A DNA stretch of 64,000 bases from Massospora cicadina. Its lineage: Eukaryota > Entomophthoromycota > Entomophthoromycetes > Entomophthorales > Entomophthoraceae. This document shows, one piece after another, positions 12,244 through 23,322 of this stretch. Each line of letters opens with the position of its first letter. Positions within the stretch are counted from its first letter, which is position 1. The notes beneath the pieces were generated by a model. It was given only the letters and a program-made list of their open reading frames with translations. It made no database searches and was not told the origin of the DNA. Where the stretch lies: contig JAKSZP010005268.1 of assembly GCA_022478985.1 (NCBI GenBank), forward strand, positions 62,001 through 126,000. The letters are read 5' to 3'. The position numbers and the translations under genes are program-made.

Positions 12244-13790
12244 TCACTCTGAAAGTTGGAGATAGGGCAGCCAGGTTGCCCCTGGTTTTTTATATAACTT
12301 ACCACTATCCACCTTGATGTTATGGTAGTGCCAAGCTAGCATCTTCTGTACGAGTTCATCCTCATCAGCCCTAGCATCAGGGGTCATGAGGAGGTCATGC
12401 AACCTCTCAGTTTCACTATTATCTAAGTGAAGGACAGGCAGCCGTGTCAGCCCATTGACATTCATGCGGCAGGTTCCATCTCAATGCACAATGATCATAT
12501 CATAATTCTGGAGCTTTAAGGCCCAACGATCCTAACCTTCCTGTGGGATTCTTCATATTTTGCAACCACTTCAAGGAGGCGTGGTCATTAAGTACTTTAA
12601 GTGAAGTCCCATATAAGAAAGGACAGTAGTATTTCACAGCGAGCAGGACAGCGAGGCACTCCTTATCAGTGACGCAGTAGTTGCATTTGGCTTTTGGGAG
12701 CATTTTGCTAAAATAGGACGTGGGATGATCGACACCAAGCTCATCCAATTGAGCCAAGATAGCTTCAACATCATAGTCAGAGGAATCAGTAAATGACACA
12801 AAGGGTTTGTTATAGTCTGGGTGATGGAGGATAGGCCTTTGTTGCAATAGCTCCTTCAGGGTTTTAAAAGCACCTTTTGTTCAGCCCCAATGGAAAGAAG
12901 TGTTTTTGGCCAAAAGAGGGTACAAGTAACTCACTGAGCTGAGCAAATTTGGGAATGAACTGATGGTAGCACCCCATCATTCACAGGAACACTTGGTTTT
13001 GTGTAGGGTTTTCACCGCAGGCATCTTAGATATAGCTTCAAACTTATTATGGAGTGGTTAAATCCCGAGTTTGTGAGATGGCGTGTTCCAGGAAATCCAA
13101 TTTTTTTAAAGAAAGAATTTCAAGTGGGCTTCAGCTTTATGTCAAATGCCCGCAAGCACTGAAAATCTTCCTTTAGGTGCGTGAGGTGCTCATTGAACGT
13201 CTTAGAGAAGATGGAGATATTGTTAAGATAGATAATCACACAACATAGCTTAAGATCCTGCAAGTAATGATCCATGGCTCGTTGAAAGGTGGCAGGAGCA
13301 TTGCACAACCCCTGAGTTAGCTGAGTGGGGTGAAGTAAGCCCCTTCTTCAGATAAGGGCGAATTCCTCCTAGTCTTGAGGAGAAAGGTCCTTTTTCCAAT
13401 ATCCACTAGACAAGTTCATAGCGTAATGAATTTTTGAGCCAGATAGTTGAGCCATAGCGTCATCAATCCGTGGGGATAGGGTAACTATCCGTTTTCATTA
13501 GATTATCCAAGTTTTTAGTAGTCCATAACTACCTTATCACCTCCATCCTTCTTCTTTAAAAACAATAGAAGATATGACCAAGGGCTTTGAGAAAGCACCA
13601 GCAACTCCGCGTCCAGTGACTGTTTAAGCTCCGTCCCATCTGAAGCTCCTTGACTTTTGATTTCCTATAGATTTAGATCAGATAGGACGGGCATCTCCAA
13701 CTTCAAGGATGCGGTTTCAATCCTTCACGTTCCTATATTTAGTATTATATTTGGAAAAAATGTCTCTCTAGGACTCCAGTAAAGTGTGGA
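12244..13790 (-). pseudogene. Gypsy-E2 reverse transcriptase and RNase H
   Basis: The open stretch 13308-13120 carries CNAPATFQRAMDHYLQDLK and the catalytic box, which reads YLNNI where YLDDI is expected. Both aspartates are therefore lost. The stretch 12847-12500 is a good RNase H: FVSFTDSSDYDVEAIL, KECLAVLLAVKYY and NDHASLKWLQN keep the usual Asp/Glu/Asp positions. The stretch 12465-12244 continues into the RNase H-integrase connection. The enzyme cannot be active as it stands. Confidence 0.85.
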
Positions 13791-13795
13791 CTTTT

Positions 13796-14860
13796 CTAAG
13801 TCCAAATGGGGGTTAAATCATTGGTAATTTGAACATGAGACAAAGTGCATACTAATTGATCAGCAGGTAAGCTAGACCTAGAAATAGACTCAATAAAATA
13901 ATCTTGTTGTATGTACTCAATTGGAACCAGCAATCTTATGCCAACATCTTGATGCTTCTTTACGCCCATGTCCTTATTGGTAAGGTTACCCATCAGGAGA
14001 CTGATGGGTCGCTGATTGGCTGGGTCTAGATTTCCAGCAACACCCAAGGTTCAGAAGTACTTATCCCATCAATTCAGGTTAAGTGCAGGAGGTAGTTATG
14101 GGGTTTTGCAAGGTACCTTGGCTTCTATAATCTTTTGTTCACCAGCCTTTAAAGGTACCTCCTTTGACGCATACAACGGGATGCCCTCTGAAGCGTCCAT
14201 GTAATCAGGCAATTTTTTGTGTTTCAGCCAGATTTGGTATAAAGTAGAGTGAGGGCGGAGGAAGGGTACTCCAATAAGCATGAGTATTCTTTCTTCTTGG
14301 ATTCATAACTGGTAAAAATTAGAGGAACTTTTTAATTGATACAGATAAAAAATTTGCTCTATATAAATAATCCCGTCATACTCAATCATGAATTGAGTAC
14401 CAATGAACAGGTCGTATGCATTATAGTCTAAGCCCACATCTGAGGCGGACAGGATTAGCTTCCTAATTCATATGGGTAGATTAGATTAGGATCTGATAGC
14501 ATGATTATTGTTTTGACCCACAGTTCCAAACTCTGTAGAGTATTCCAGGTTAGGAGCTAACTTATATTAATGGATAAGCTTGAAAGAAACCACTTTGACA
14601 GGAGCACCCATGTCAAGGATGGCGAACCTGCACCCTGTTGAAGACCACCTCCACCTTGGTTATAGTTCCCCCAAAATTAGGAGGAAGGACCAGAACCTCC
14701 TTCAGATGGAAAGTAGAGCCAAACCAGTGAACGTTCTCATGGTATCTGTCTTTAATAGATTGTAGAGTCTGAACATGTTTTGTAGATTGGATCATTTTGA
14801 TAGAAACCTGGTCAGCATCACTGACGGTATTGAAACCCTCTGAACACCACAACACTTACC
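13796..14860 (-). pseudogene. Gypsy-E2 protease and protease-RT linker
   Basis: A retropepsin-like active-site region reads FAILDMGAPVKVVSF on the minus strand (about 14635-14585), with DMG in place of the usual DSG or DTG. Open pieces at 14855-14613, 14281-14096 and 14047-13796 follow in transcription order up to the RT. A further 160 bases (14860-15018) up to the Gypsy-E3 edge belong to E2 but show no motif. Confidence 0.6.
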
Positions 14861-15018
14861 AGAGATAGGTCCTTTGGGGTATTGTGGCCATATCTACTCT
14901 TTCAGGGGCCATCCTATTTAGTATACTCACTTCCAAAGGAGCTCCTAGTACATAATGGATAAGTGTCTTCACATCCACTTCTGATTCATCTTTAGAGGGG
15001 TTATCAATGCACATCAGA

Positions 15019-15628
15019 TGTCATTAGGAGTGCCAGGATGAAGGGGTTGTAAAATCTTATCCTTTATTTTTAAGGCCAGAAGACCTGTAGTTCCTGGATG
15101 CTGGAGTATATGTCTTACTTCCCTTGCCCAGTAAGTCTTCATTTAAAATAAAGTTCCTTGAGTGGTATATCCTAACTGTGTTTTCATTACTAAATGAATA
15201 GAAGTAGGTCAAATTACTAGTGGCAAAAAGAGACTAAAGTTTATTTGCTTAGGAAACATCATTATATGGGAGATCAGGGAGTTTCTTATCAATAAATCTC
15301 CAAGCATTCCAAGCTAAGATCTATACTCATTACCAATTGGGGATTCTGCGGCATACTGGTCACAAATGTCGGATAGAAGATAATCACTGCATAGATTGGG
15401 ATTGAACCCCTATATTAAGGGGTTTTGGGTGAGTAATTAATTGCAACTGTTGGGATTGATCCCCAATTTCAAGAGGTTTAGAATTTGGTTGGGGTAATCC
15501 CCAATATTTAGAGGTCTGGAATTTATTTGTAAATTTTTTCCAATAATAGTTTTATCTATTTTCATTGGATTGGGTTTTATTCAATTCATTTGACATGCAC
15601 GAATCTCTAATTTGGTTAGGAATCCTGA
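15019..15628 (-). repeat. Gypsy-E3 3' LTR
   Basis: It aligns throughout with 20803-21405. The best blocks are the AGTTCCTGG start region, the ATAAAGTTCCTTGAGT block (15150-15165) and a distinctive run of repeated 'CCCCAAT' phrases (15395-15520). It begins TG (15019). The end near AATCCTGA is set by where the two copies diverge. Confidence 0.75.
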
Positions 15629-16900
15629 CGCCTCACTATAGACTTAGTGCATGGTGGAATACAGCCAGAGAAATTGACTGTGTACGCAATATACCACAGT
15701 GCCCTGAGCAACCTCCACAATTGAGTATTCATTACCCCATTTATAAATAAATTTATATGGATCCACAAGTTGGTTTTCAATTTGTTGTCATGACCTCCAG
15801 GATGATGATGGTAGAAAAGGAATAAGTCACCCAGTTGGAAGGTGTGCAGAGGGTAATGCTTGTCGTTTAACCAATTAGTCTCTCTATTTGTGGTAGCAGA
15901 CAAGTTCTTTGAAACCAGAGCCTGAATTCAGATAATCTCATTGGTTTTCTTCGCATAGTGACTTCATGGGCTTTGGGAGAAGCTTGATATAATATGACCT
16001 GTACTTTAAAGGGCAGTTGGGGAGTTCTTCCATATAACGCTTGAATGGAGGCATCTTAATAATGCATGATAGCTTATTCTATAGGCCATAATTGCACTAG
16101 GCAGATATTATGGCTAATGGAGAGTGTCAGTCATGGCCATTTTCTGGAGAGTTGAAGTTAGAATACCATTCACCCACTCTAAATTCTATTGGTTTCAGGA
16201 TGGTAAAGAGTGGAAAATACCTGAGTGGATCCCAATAGTTTGGCTGACTCATGCACCAGTGACAATCGTAAATTTAGCTTGTTATTGGATAGAAATAAGT
16301 TAGGGCACCCATGTTGGGTGGTAATTAAATTCTAAAAACGTGACAATAGCTTTTTCCAAAGCAAAAGGTAGAGAAACCACTTTGATCTACTTATTTTATG
16401 ATCCATGGCTAGGCGGTGGAACTGATGATCATTAGAGACTCAAGGGAGGGGTCCCACAACATCAATGCTAGTAGTATGGAAGGGTTCACAAGGTGGAACC
16501 ACTGGATGTTGAGGATGTAGATTAGGTCCAGTTTGACTTTTACATACCAAGCATGCCTTTAATTTATCTTAAATTAGAACAAGCATTCCTTTCAAGTAAC
16601 ATTGAGTTTTGAGCCACTTATAAGCTTTCCAAATTCCCTGTGGGCAACTTTCAGATGTCCCTCCAATTTGATTTTGGTAAAAACTGAAGGTTGTATATAG
16701 GGCAGCCATTTTGAGATACAAATTTTTACATTTTGCCATCTTTAGATTGTTAAGTTTACATTTTTTATAATTAATTTAAAGGGTTCAGAATTCGTCTTTC
16801 CATAAATGTGATCAAGTTAAGATGTCATAGATTTATTCTTCCTTGGGGTCAGTTAGAGTTAAAATGGGGAGCCTGGATAGGCAATCTGCATTTTGGTGTA
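15629..16900 (-). pseudogene. Gypsy-E3 integrase, degenerate
   Basis: Minus-strand frames give EPFHTTSIDVVGPLP (about 16490-16445), then QHGCPNLFLSNNK (about 16310-16270), then YHPETNRI (about 16190). These are the normal successive blocks of a retroviral-type integrase core; Asn stands in the second position where Asp is expected. The open stretch 15903-15616 holds the post-core module HYPLHTFQLGD followed by a histidine/glycine-rich segment. Confidence 0.7.
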
Positions 16901-17046
16901 TGGTCCCTAAGCATTGAATGATGATAAACCCGTAGTTTGGAGATGTAACGCCCATTAGGCTAACCTCCCATTAGGATCCTTCATTTTTGTAGCCATTGCA
17001 AGGAAGCAAGGTTTAGTAATTCTGGTGTATTGTTTCTTATATAGAT

Positions 17047-17365
17047 AAGGTCAAAAATTTGTGGGGTATAAGGTGAGTCAGTAGGGCATATGGCTACCAA
17101 CCTGAAGGTTGCAGGTTTGATTCCCACCCTTTGCACTGATTGAGGACTAGCCACGGAAGCTATTGGCAGTTAGTAGGTCTAATAACACGAGAACCTTCGC
17201 CATGACATAACCAGAAAAATCCGAGTCCCAATCTGGAGTTAGAAAAACTTTCTATGAAATAGTTGACCCTGCTCAGGTTTTATGTCATAACTTTCTTTCT
17301 CTATTTTGTCAATGTCCTTCCCTGGTCAGCTTGCCTCAAACAAATAAAAAAAGGTCAAAAATTTG
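17047..17365. repeat. 15-bp target-site duplication of the SINE
   Basis: AAGGTCAAAAATTTG occurs at 17047-17061 and at 17351-17365 without a mismatch, directly bounding the SINE. Length and position fit LINE-type endonuclease insertion. Confidence 0.9.
17062..17350 (+). mobile_element. tRNA-derived SINE, 289 bp
   Basis: It is bounded by a perfect 15-bp TSD. The first 75 bases look like a tRNA: an A-box-like GTGAGTCAGTAGGG (about 17074-17087), an anticodon-arm-like CAACCTGAAGGTTG, and a B box GGTTTGATTCC (17114-17124) that is one base from the consensus. RNA polymerase III would start near 17062. A tRNA-unrelated body follows, then a tail with AATGTCCTTCCCTGGTCAGC (17311-17330) and an A-rich end. 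This tail matches the 3' ends of LINE-A and of the half-LINE C copies. It lies in Gypsy-E3 in the opposite direction. Confidence 0.85.
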
Positions 17366-18599
17366 ATAATAAAAAGTAGTACCACTAAGCTTTGCATTCC
17401 ATAAAATGCTATAGTTGCATTTGGCTCTGGTTTGAGTTTTGCTATATTAGGCGATGGTATGTTCCACCAAGTTTTTGTAATGCCAAGTTAGTATAGTTCT
17501 TATGGTTATATCACTAGCATCAGAAAAAGGAGAAAGGGTTTATTGAAATTAGAATGTATAAGTACTGAAGAGTGGGAGAGAGTGACGCCTAATAGGTCAA
17601 AGGCCTGCTATTGCTCTTCTTTCCTTTGGAAGGGTATATCTTTCTTCAATAAATATACTAAAGGATCAGAGGTATCAGTAAAGTGTGGAATAAATTGGCA
17701 ATTATATCCCACTATCTCTAAAACCTGTACATCACGTAGGTATTTTAAAAACTTCTTAGAAATGGCCATTACTTTTTCATCCTTGGGGATATCCATCTTT
17801 ACCTATCTTTGGCCCAAAAACCATTTAATCTGAAAAAAAGAGCATTTTTACAGCTTTGTTTTAGCTATGTTTGAGATAACCACTAAAAAACTTTCCTGAA
17901 ATGATCTATGTGCTCATTAAAGTTCTCAAAAAACGGTAACATCATCAAAATAAACTATAACACAAGAACATTTCAAATCACCTAAAAGTCCATAAATGAC
18001 ACGTTGGAAGGTGTCAGGGGCGTTACATATCCCTTTGCGGCATATAAATGGGATTAAATAGTCTTTCACTATCAAATGAGGCGTATTTTTCACGATTCTC
18101 AGGTGACAAATTGATTTTCTAGTACCCACTGGCGAGATCTATAGCCAAAAAAGTGGGAACCCAACATTAAATGTAAAGACTCATCTATATGAAGCAGTGA
18201 ATAGCTATTTTCCATGTAATAGAATTGAGTTAGCAATAATTTCATGACAACACGGTAGCACCATCCTTATTCTGAATTAATAGGAGCGGGGAAGCCCATG
18301 GGTAATAGAAGGCACAAGTAACCCTGTTTTCAACTTTTGCTGTAACTTTAGGGCCACTTGGGCTACCTCAACTTTAGATTTTCTATATGGACGAGATTTT
18401 TAAATGGAGTGTGATCCTTGGTATCAAATTGGAGAATTACCCTGCCATTTTTCTGTAGTCATTAGCTCTCAAGTAAAAGATATCGCAATGCTCCTCTAGA
18501 AGTCTTCAAAATTCTAGATTTGTTAGGGGTAAAATTGTCTTAATTTTACTGTTGATCAGAGCTATGATGGGTATAAGATTAGTTGTTAAATCTTTATAA

Positions 18600-19420
18600 A
18601 CAACTAAAACAACTCATGTCGGTGATATACTCAATGGGACATTATTTACATAAGTGATAGGGGCATACTGAGGGACTTGGAGGGTTTGATTCTTTAAATT
18701 CCCTATTATAATAGAGATAGATTTTCCGTAGGCATGATTCAAAATCCTAGGGCAGGTCGAAGCTTTTTTTTTTGAAGGGTTTGGGTGTCCACTTGGCATC
18801 AAAACTTGATCATGAGGGATGTGAACCGTGGCTATTGTATCCACAATAACTTGTGAGCCAGAAGTTAATTTACTAGGATGGGGGCATATAGAGGGATCTC
18901 ATGTTTGGCGTCCACAGCCTCAGGGGGTAACTTGTTTTTTCTTAGGTACTGATATTCAACTTTACATATAGAGGACGGATAATTGAGTAGGCATGTTCAT
19001 TTTTTCAGAGCTCTTTAATTTTAACTGGAACTTATTTATCAACGGGATCTGATACTCAATAGAAAAAGGTACCTTCTTTATGGTTAATAATGTAGTTGAA
19101 CTCCCACATCAGTTAGACTCCAATAAGCTGCTTGTAATTGTCGTTTAATGCGATATTGAGGGCACTAATTAAAAATTTATAAACTGTAGGGGTAAGGCAG
19201 AATGCGCCCCAATCACCTTAGTCAACTGAGTATCTATCATCTCATCTTCAGCTTTATGAATCAATTCAGTAGCTATTTTTATTTTCTGAATAAGTCAGGA
19301 AGATATAACGCTAACTGGTGAGCCAGTATTGATTATCACCAGAACTTTAACCTTATATTTGACTACCTATACTCAAACCACCAAAAATCTGAACCTGGAA
19401 TTAACGACTAGTAAACTGTC
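18600..19420 (-). pseudogene. Gypsy-E3 protease and linker, degenerate
   Basis: The active-site region reads KVLVIINTGSPVSVIS on the minus strand (about 19350-19300). The catalytic Asp of DTG is replaced by Asn. The open piece 18844-18614 lies in the linker before the RT. The remaining sequence has stops in all frames. Confidence 0.6.
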
Positions 19421-20802
19421 ATTAGGTATTTGTAGCAAAGCAAGCAAAAATTTTTGCCGCAGCCAAGTTTGGAGCTGTTCAATGCAAATAAAGTTTTATC
19501 TTCCAATGCTTTTTTTCCATAGAGGAACAGACCTCTAAATTTTGTTTGGTTAACTAGCCAATTTAAAAAATAAGAAAGCTGAAGATTTTTATTTCCTTGG
19601 ACAACAAGAGGTACATTAATTTTCACAGGAGCAGCTAACACAAAACATAAAGAGGTGCTGGTCTTAGAACTAGAGCTATTACAAGGGTCCTGGGCACTTG
19701 ATTGTCATCAGCATAGGGAGACTCCTGTCCTATACTGACTGATATTTTGACATTTTGTTTTGTGAATGTGTCAAAAGCTTACAGTATGGTTGTTTCTCTT
19801 GCAAAAGTGTAGAATAATTTGGGGGTAGGCGAATTGGGGGTGTAACTGCTAATGCATGGGTCTGTGACTTATTACTGTCAGACTGAAGGGGCTTGGTGGG
19901 TTTTAATATTTCAGTAGGAATCTCCCATTTGGCTTCTTTGATATGGAGGATGGATGCTAAGTTAGACTTCAATACTTTGAGATAGAGTAAAATATCAGGC
20001 ATATTTTTAGACGCCAAAAACGAGGCACTAATAGCGTTGTCCAATGTAAGACAATTCTCTGCAACCAAAATTTAAGCTGAATGTAAAAATTGGTTTAAAA
20101 CTCATTAATGGTCTCTCCACAATTAGGGTTTATTCTCATAAAGGTTAGTTTTCGTTAGATAAAGTTAGGTCGCCTCTCATATCCAAATCAAGGCAATCTA
20201 GGCCTCATTCCAAGTATGGAAATGCATTAGATGAGGTACCTAATGTCCTAAGTCATGCAATTAATACAGTTGGTTAGGTGTTTAAAATATTTGGTGTTCA
20301 GGCTTCTTCCATAGCACTTTTATGAACAAAATAGAAAAGAGAAGATGACCCTTCACTTGGAGCGTACTTCTTTTTTGAATGACGGTTTATATGTGCCACT
20401 GAGGGATTATAGCTGAATGACATATAATGACACTGGGGTGCGTTCTCCCCTAAAGAGGAACTGCTTAGGCTGGAACAATTGTGAGGATGGAGAGTGTCCA
20501 CTTTAGTCATAAGTCATTGATATCTTCAATTATTGATTCTACCCAATCATTTGGCGGCACAAAGAGCCAATTTTGTAGCAATGGGCGGAGTTAATTGCCA
20601 AATATTTATTATTTAGCTTAAGAGTCATGTCTCAAAGCTCAGATTGGTATTGCTCAAAGGCGAGCATTTTTTGTTCCAACCTACTTATTACAGCGGATAA
20701 ATTTTCCAAGAGTTTAAAGCGTTCATAATTTAAAAAGGGATCTGACGCTGTCGCATTATTATTCAGTGTAATAATGGTTTCACTTTGAATATAGGGTATA
20801 CC
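19420..20802 (-). pseudogene. Gypsy-E3 gag region, degenerate
   Basis: The open stretch 20068-19730 carries a helical segment and a proline-rich part (IPTEILKPTKP), typical of a capsid-to-nucleocapsid transition. The stretch 19641-19408 includes closely spaced cysteines (CGKNFCLLC) where a zinc knuckle could have been, but the motif is not intact. The last 240 bases next to the LTR (20560-20802) form the leader. The likely PBS GGTATACCC abuts the LTR at 20802. The gag call rests mostly on position. Confidence 0.45.
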
Positions 20803-21405
20803 TGGCAGGGAGCACCAGCTTTTTCAGGACGAGGTGGTTGTAAACCACTTGTCTTTTTGTAAGTCCAGGAGACCCAAAGTTCCTGGGTGCTGGATTATAA
20901 GTTTTACTTTCCTTGGATGAAAAGTATTCAATCTAAATAAAGTTCCTTGAGTAATAAATTTATACTTCGTTTTCATCCTTAAATGAATAGAGGTAGGTCA
21001 AATTACTAATGGCATAAAAAAAATATTTGCTTAGAAAACATCATAGTGTGGGAGATCAGATAGCTTTTCTTGGTAAGTCTCTAAGCGTTCCATGCTAAGA
21101 TCTATATTTAATACCTATCATAGATTATGCAACATGCTGGGTACATATTTAATACAAGAATTAATCGCCATAAAGATCAGGTTTAAACCCTAATATTAGG
21201 GGGTTTTTGGGTGAATAATCAATTGCATTTATTGGGGTTAATCCCCAATTTCAAGAGGCTGGAATTTGGTAGGGGTGATCCCCAATATTGAGAGGTCTGG
21301 ACTTTAGTTGGGGCTATTCCCCAATAAAGCTTTATCTTTTTCATTATTTTTGTTCATTCTCCTTCATCTGAAACACATGAATATCTGATTCAGGTAGAAA
21401 TCCCA
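20803..21405 (-). repeat. Gypsy-E3 5' LTR
   Basis: This is the direct repeat of 15019-15628, with the same order of blocks including the 'CCCCAAT' phrases (21185-21330). It starts TGGCAGGG at 20803. Divergence from its partner is clear at many sites, so the insertion is old. Confidence 0.75.
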
Positions 21406-22600
21406 AAGATAGGGTGGCTAGAAACTGGCTTATCTTCCTTCACAAGGGAGGCCTTCTTTTCTCTTGACTACTCTTTTAGTATTTGAAGAGAGTGGCTTAG
21501 CTTCATCGACTGTAGTTGACACATGAGGGGAATTTTTTTGGTAGAAGCGTGGCCTGTGAAAAGGCCATGGATGTAATGGGTAGTAGATTAAAGGGACTTA
21601 AAAAGAAGGCGAAGTGATAAATCCTTTAGGAGGGAGCGCAGTATGAGCCAATATGCCAACTGGTTTTACAGGAGCAACAGAGGTTGCAGGTGATGATAGA
21701 TATCTCGACCTTGCCACCCATGGTGCATTCTGGTCAAACATTTCATTGCATAGCCTGGTCTGGTTTGGTTCGCCCCACGGAGACAAGCTTTGTTAGGGTA
21801 ACCTGAAAGGATTGGCCCAGGAGTGTCAGTGTGGACTCCTTCTTCCATGCAACGAGAGAATTAGTCTCAGTGAGTGACATGTCAAAGGTCAGCACAACTG
21901 TGAGGTAGACTCAGCCTCATGGAGATCAGCAATCTCTAATAGAGCTTCCTTTATATCACAAAATTTCCGCAGGGAGCGTTTTATTAAAATTATATATTTA
22001 ACTAAAGAAGGGTAAAATGCTAAACCAGACAGAATGACTGAGACAGCATCATTGAGAGTTAGCATTTTGGCAATTAGAAGAGGCTGGGCTTCACAGTAAA
22101 ATTAGTCAACAAACGTGGCAACTGATTCTCCCTTACGCATGCTTAGACACATAAATGCTAGTTTTTTCTTTGTAAACTCTTCATGGAGCCAAATTACTCA
22201 ATGAGCGTAGCCTTAACCTCTGCTCAGGCACCAAGAGTGTCCATATAAGGGACCATTACCTCTTGAGCTAAACGGCTTAGGCAAGGGAGGATGTGCTTTG
22301 ATTTTGGGGGTCAGTTTGTTCCCTTCATAGCAGCTTTATAAAGGAAGAGAAACGCGGCAATGCTACCATAACCTGGGGTAAAATTATTTCTAAAAGAAGT
22401 TTTGAGATAAAAAGAAAAGCCCCATGAGAGGCTTGGCAAGGGCGCTGTTGAAGTGTCTCAAGATGAGACAGAGCACTGGCTAGCTGTTGTTCTAAAGCAG
22501 CTTGCAGTGTTTAGATGTAGTGAAAGTTATAAAATTATTCTCCCAACAGTTTCCATTATTAGCAGAGTTTTTATGGTGTACAGGCTTCCCTGTAGTGATC
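21406..22600 (-). pseudogene. Gypsy-E2 gag region, degenerate
   Basis: Minus-strand frames give short gag-like runs, for example KEALLEIADLHEAE (about 21960-21910), and an earlier possible coiled-coil region near 22500-22430. No intact zinc knuckle was found. The open frames at 21848-21598 are partial. Gag identity rests on position between PBS and protease and on helical, charged composition. Confidence 0.5.
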
Positions 22601-22604
22601 ACCA
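22588..22604 (-). promoter_or_regulatory. Primer-binding site of Gypsy-E2
   Basis: On the minus strand TGGTGATCACTACAGGG starts one base after the 5' LTR end. It matches the 3' end of a tRNA (ending CCA) that the element would use as primer. The D and G elements carry almost the same site. Confidence 0.75.
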
Positions 22605-22605
22605 T

Positions 22606-23317
22606 TGTTGGAATCCTGACAAAGTGTATTCTCACCGTTGCTGTTAACTAGGATCTTAACAATATCAGCAGAGGTGGGAGTTTTAAAACTTGTGACTAAT
22701 TTTAAGGATTAGGGGAAGATTTGACCACAAATTAGATCAAAATATGCTAATTTAAATGGCAATAAGAATTTAGATTTTATAGCAATTTTATTAAGTGAAA
22801 AATGTGGCAAAAGAGATACCATAAAGTAGAGGCGACCCATTACATTTAAGGTAATTCAAGGGCTAAAAATGAAAGAGGTAGCAGAATATGGACTAAACGA
22901 TGGGGCTTCTCAATTTGGCTAAATGCGATTTAGTCTATCACTACTCTGTAGAAGCGTATCACTTTTGGTAGAGCTTAGATTTAAAATGGAAGTTCAAATC
23001 CTGAAATGACATAACTATGTGGCAGCATTTCAATATAATTGCGCCAATCAGCCATCTGAAAAGGGTTGGTTTTCTTAGTGGCTTGCACAAAATTTGTTCT
23101 GTTTCTTAGGCGAGGTTCCAGAGAGGTTGGCCAATTTTGCAGGGGTTGCAAAGCACCTAAGCCACTTATATTAGGGGTTCTAAGTGAAAGGTTAGAAGCA
23201 GTAGGATTATACCATTAGAAGGATTCCATTGAGAGTTGATAAAGTTTTTTTAGCTATTAGTAGATGTATTCACCACCAAATACTCTTTTCCCATCTCAAA
23301 CATGTAAATATCCAATA
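22606..23317 (-). repeat. Gypsy-E2 5' LTR
   Basis: This 712-bp copy pairs with 9870-11194. It starts TGTTGGAATCCTG and ends TCCAATA, one change from the TCCAACA of its partner. It is followed directly by the TSD copy ATAAC (23318-23322). Confidence 0.85.
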
Positions 23318-23322
23318 ATAAC

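Larger units (their letters stand above)
16900..18480 (-). pseudogene. Gypsy-E3 reverse transcriptase and RNase H, split by the SINE
   Basis: The open stretch 18129-17926 carries an RT segment with KGICNAPDTFQRVIYG and the catalytic VIVYFDDVTVF, so the two aspartates remain. The stretch 17796-17608 matches the RT thumb/connection with VGYNCQFIPHFTDTSDPLVYLL. RNase H sequence follows to about 16900 with many stops and is cut by the SINE at 17062-17350. Confidence 0.75.
15019..21405 (-). mobile_element. Gypsy-E3, Ty3/Gypsy LTR retrotransposon inside Gypsy-E2
   Basis: Two direct LTRs of about 600 bp (15019-15628 and 20803-21405) flank a minus-strand internal region: gag-like (about 20560-19420), protease (19420-18600), RT (18450-17600), RNase H (about 17550-16900) and integrase (16700-15629). 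A plus-strand SINE is inserted at 17062-17350. The flanking bases CAGAT (15015-15019) and AAGAT (21406-21410) may be a decayed TSD, but the edges are not certain to the base. Its RT keeps the YFDD motif, yet all frames are broken. Confidence 0.8.
9870..23317 (-). mobile_element. Gypsy-E2, Ty3/Gypsy LTR retrotransposon with nested Gypsy-E3
   Basis: It has two LTRs in direct orientation (9870-11194 and 22606-23317) and a perfect 5-bp TSD, ATAAC at 9865-9869 and 23318-23322. Transcription runs on the minus strand. A PBS lies next to the right LTR and a purine-rich GATGGGGGTAA lies next to the left LTR. Gag lies at 22600-21406 and protease-RT-RNase H-integrase at 14860-11200. Gypsy-E3 (15019-21405) sits between gag and protease. 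The insertion is in the protease-RT linker of Gypsy-D1, which continues on both sides and aligns with uninterrupted D2 sequence. Confidence 0.9.

Noticed and set aside
17062..17140. A functional tRNA gene
   Set aside because: The anticodon arm and acceptor stem do not fold properly, and the block is the head of a 289-bp unit with its own target duplication. It is a SINE.
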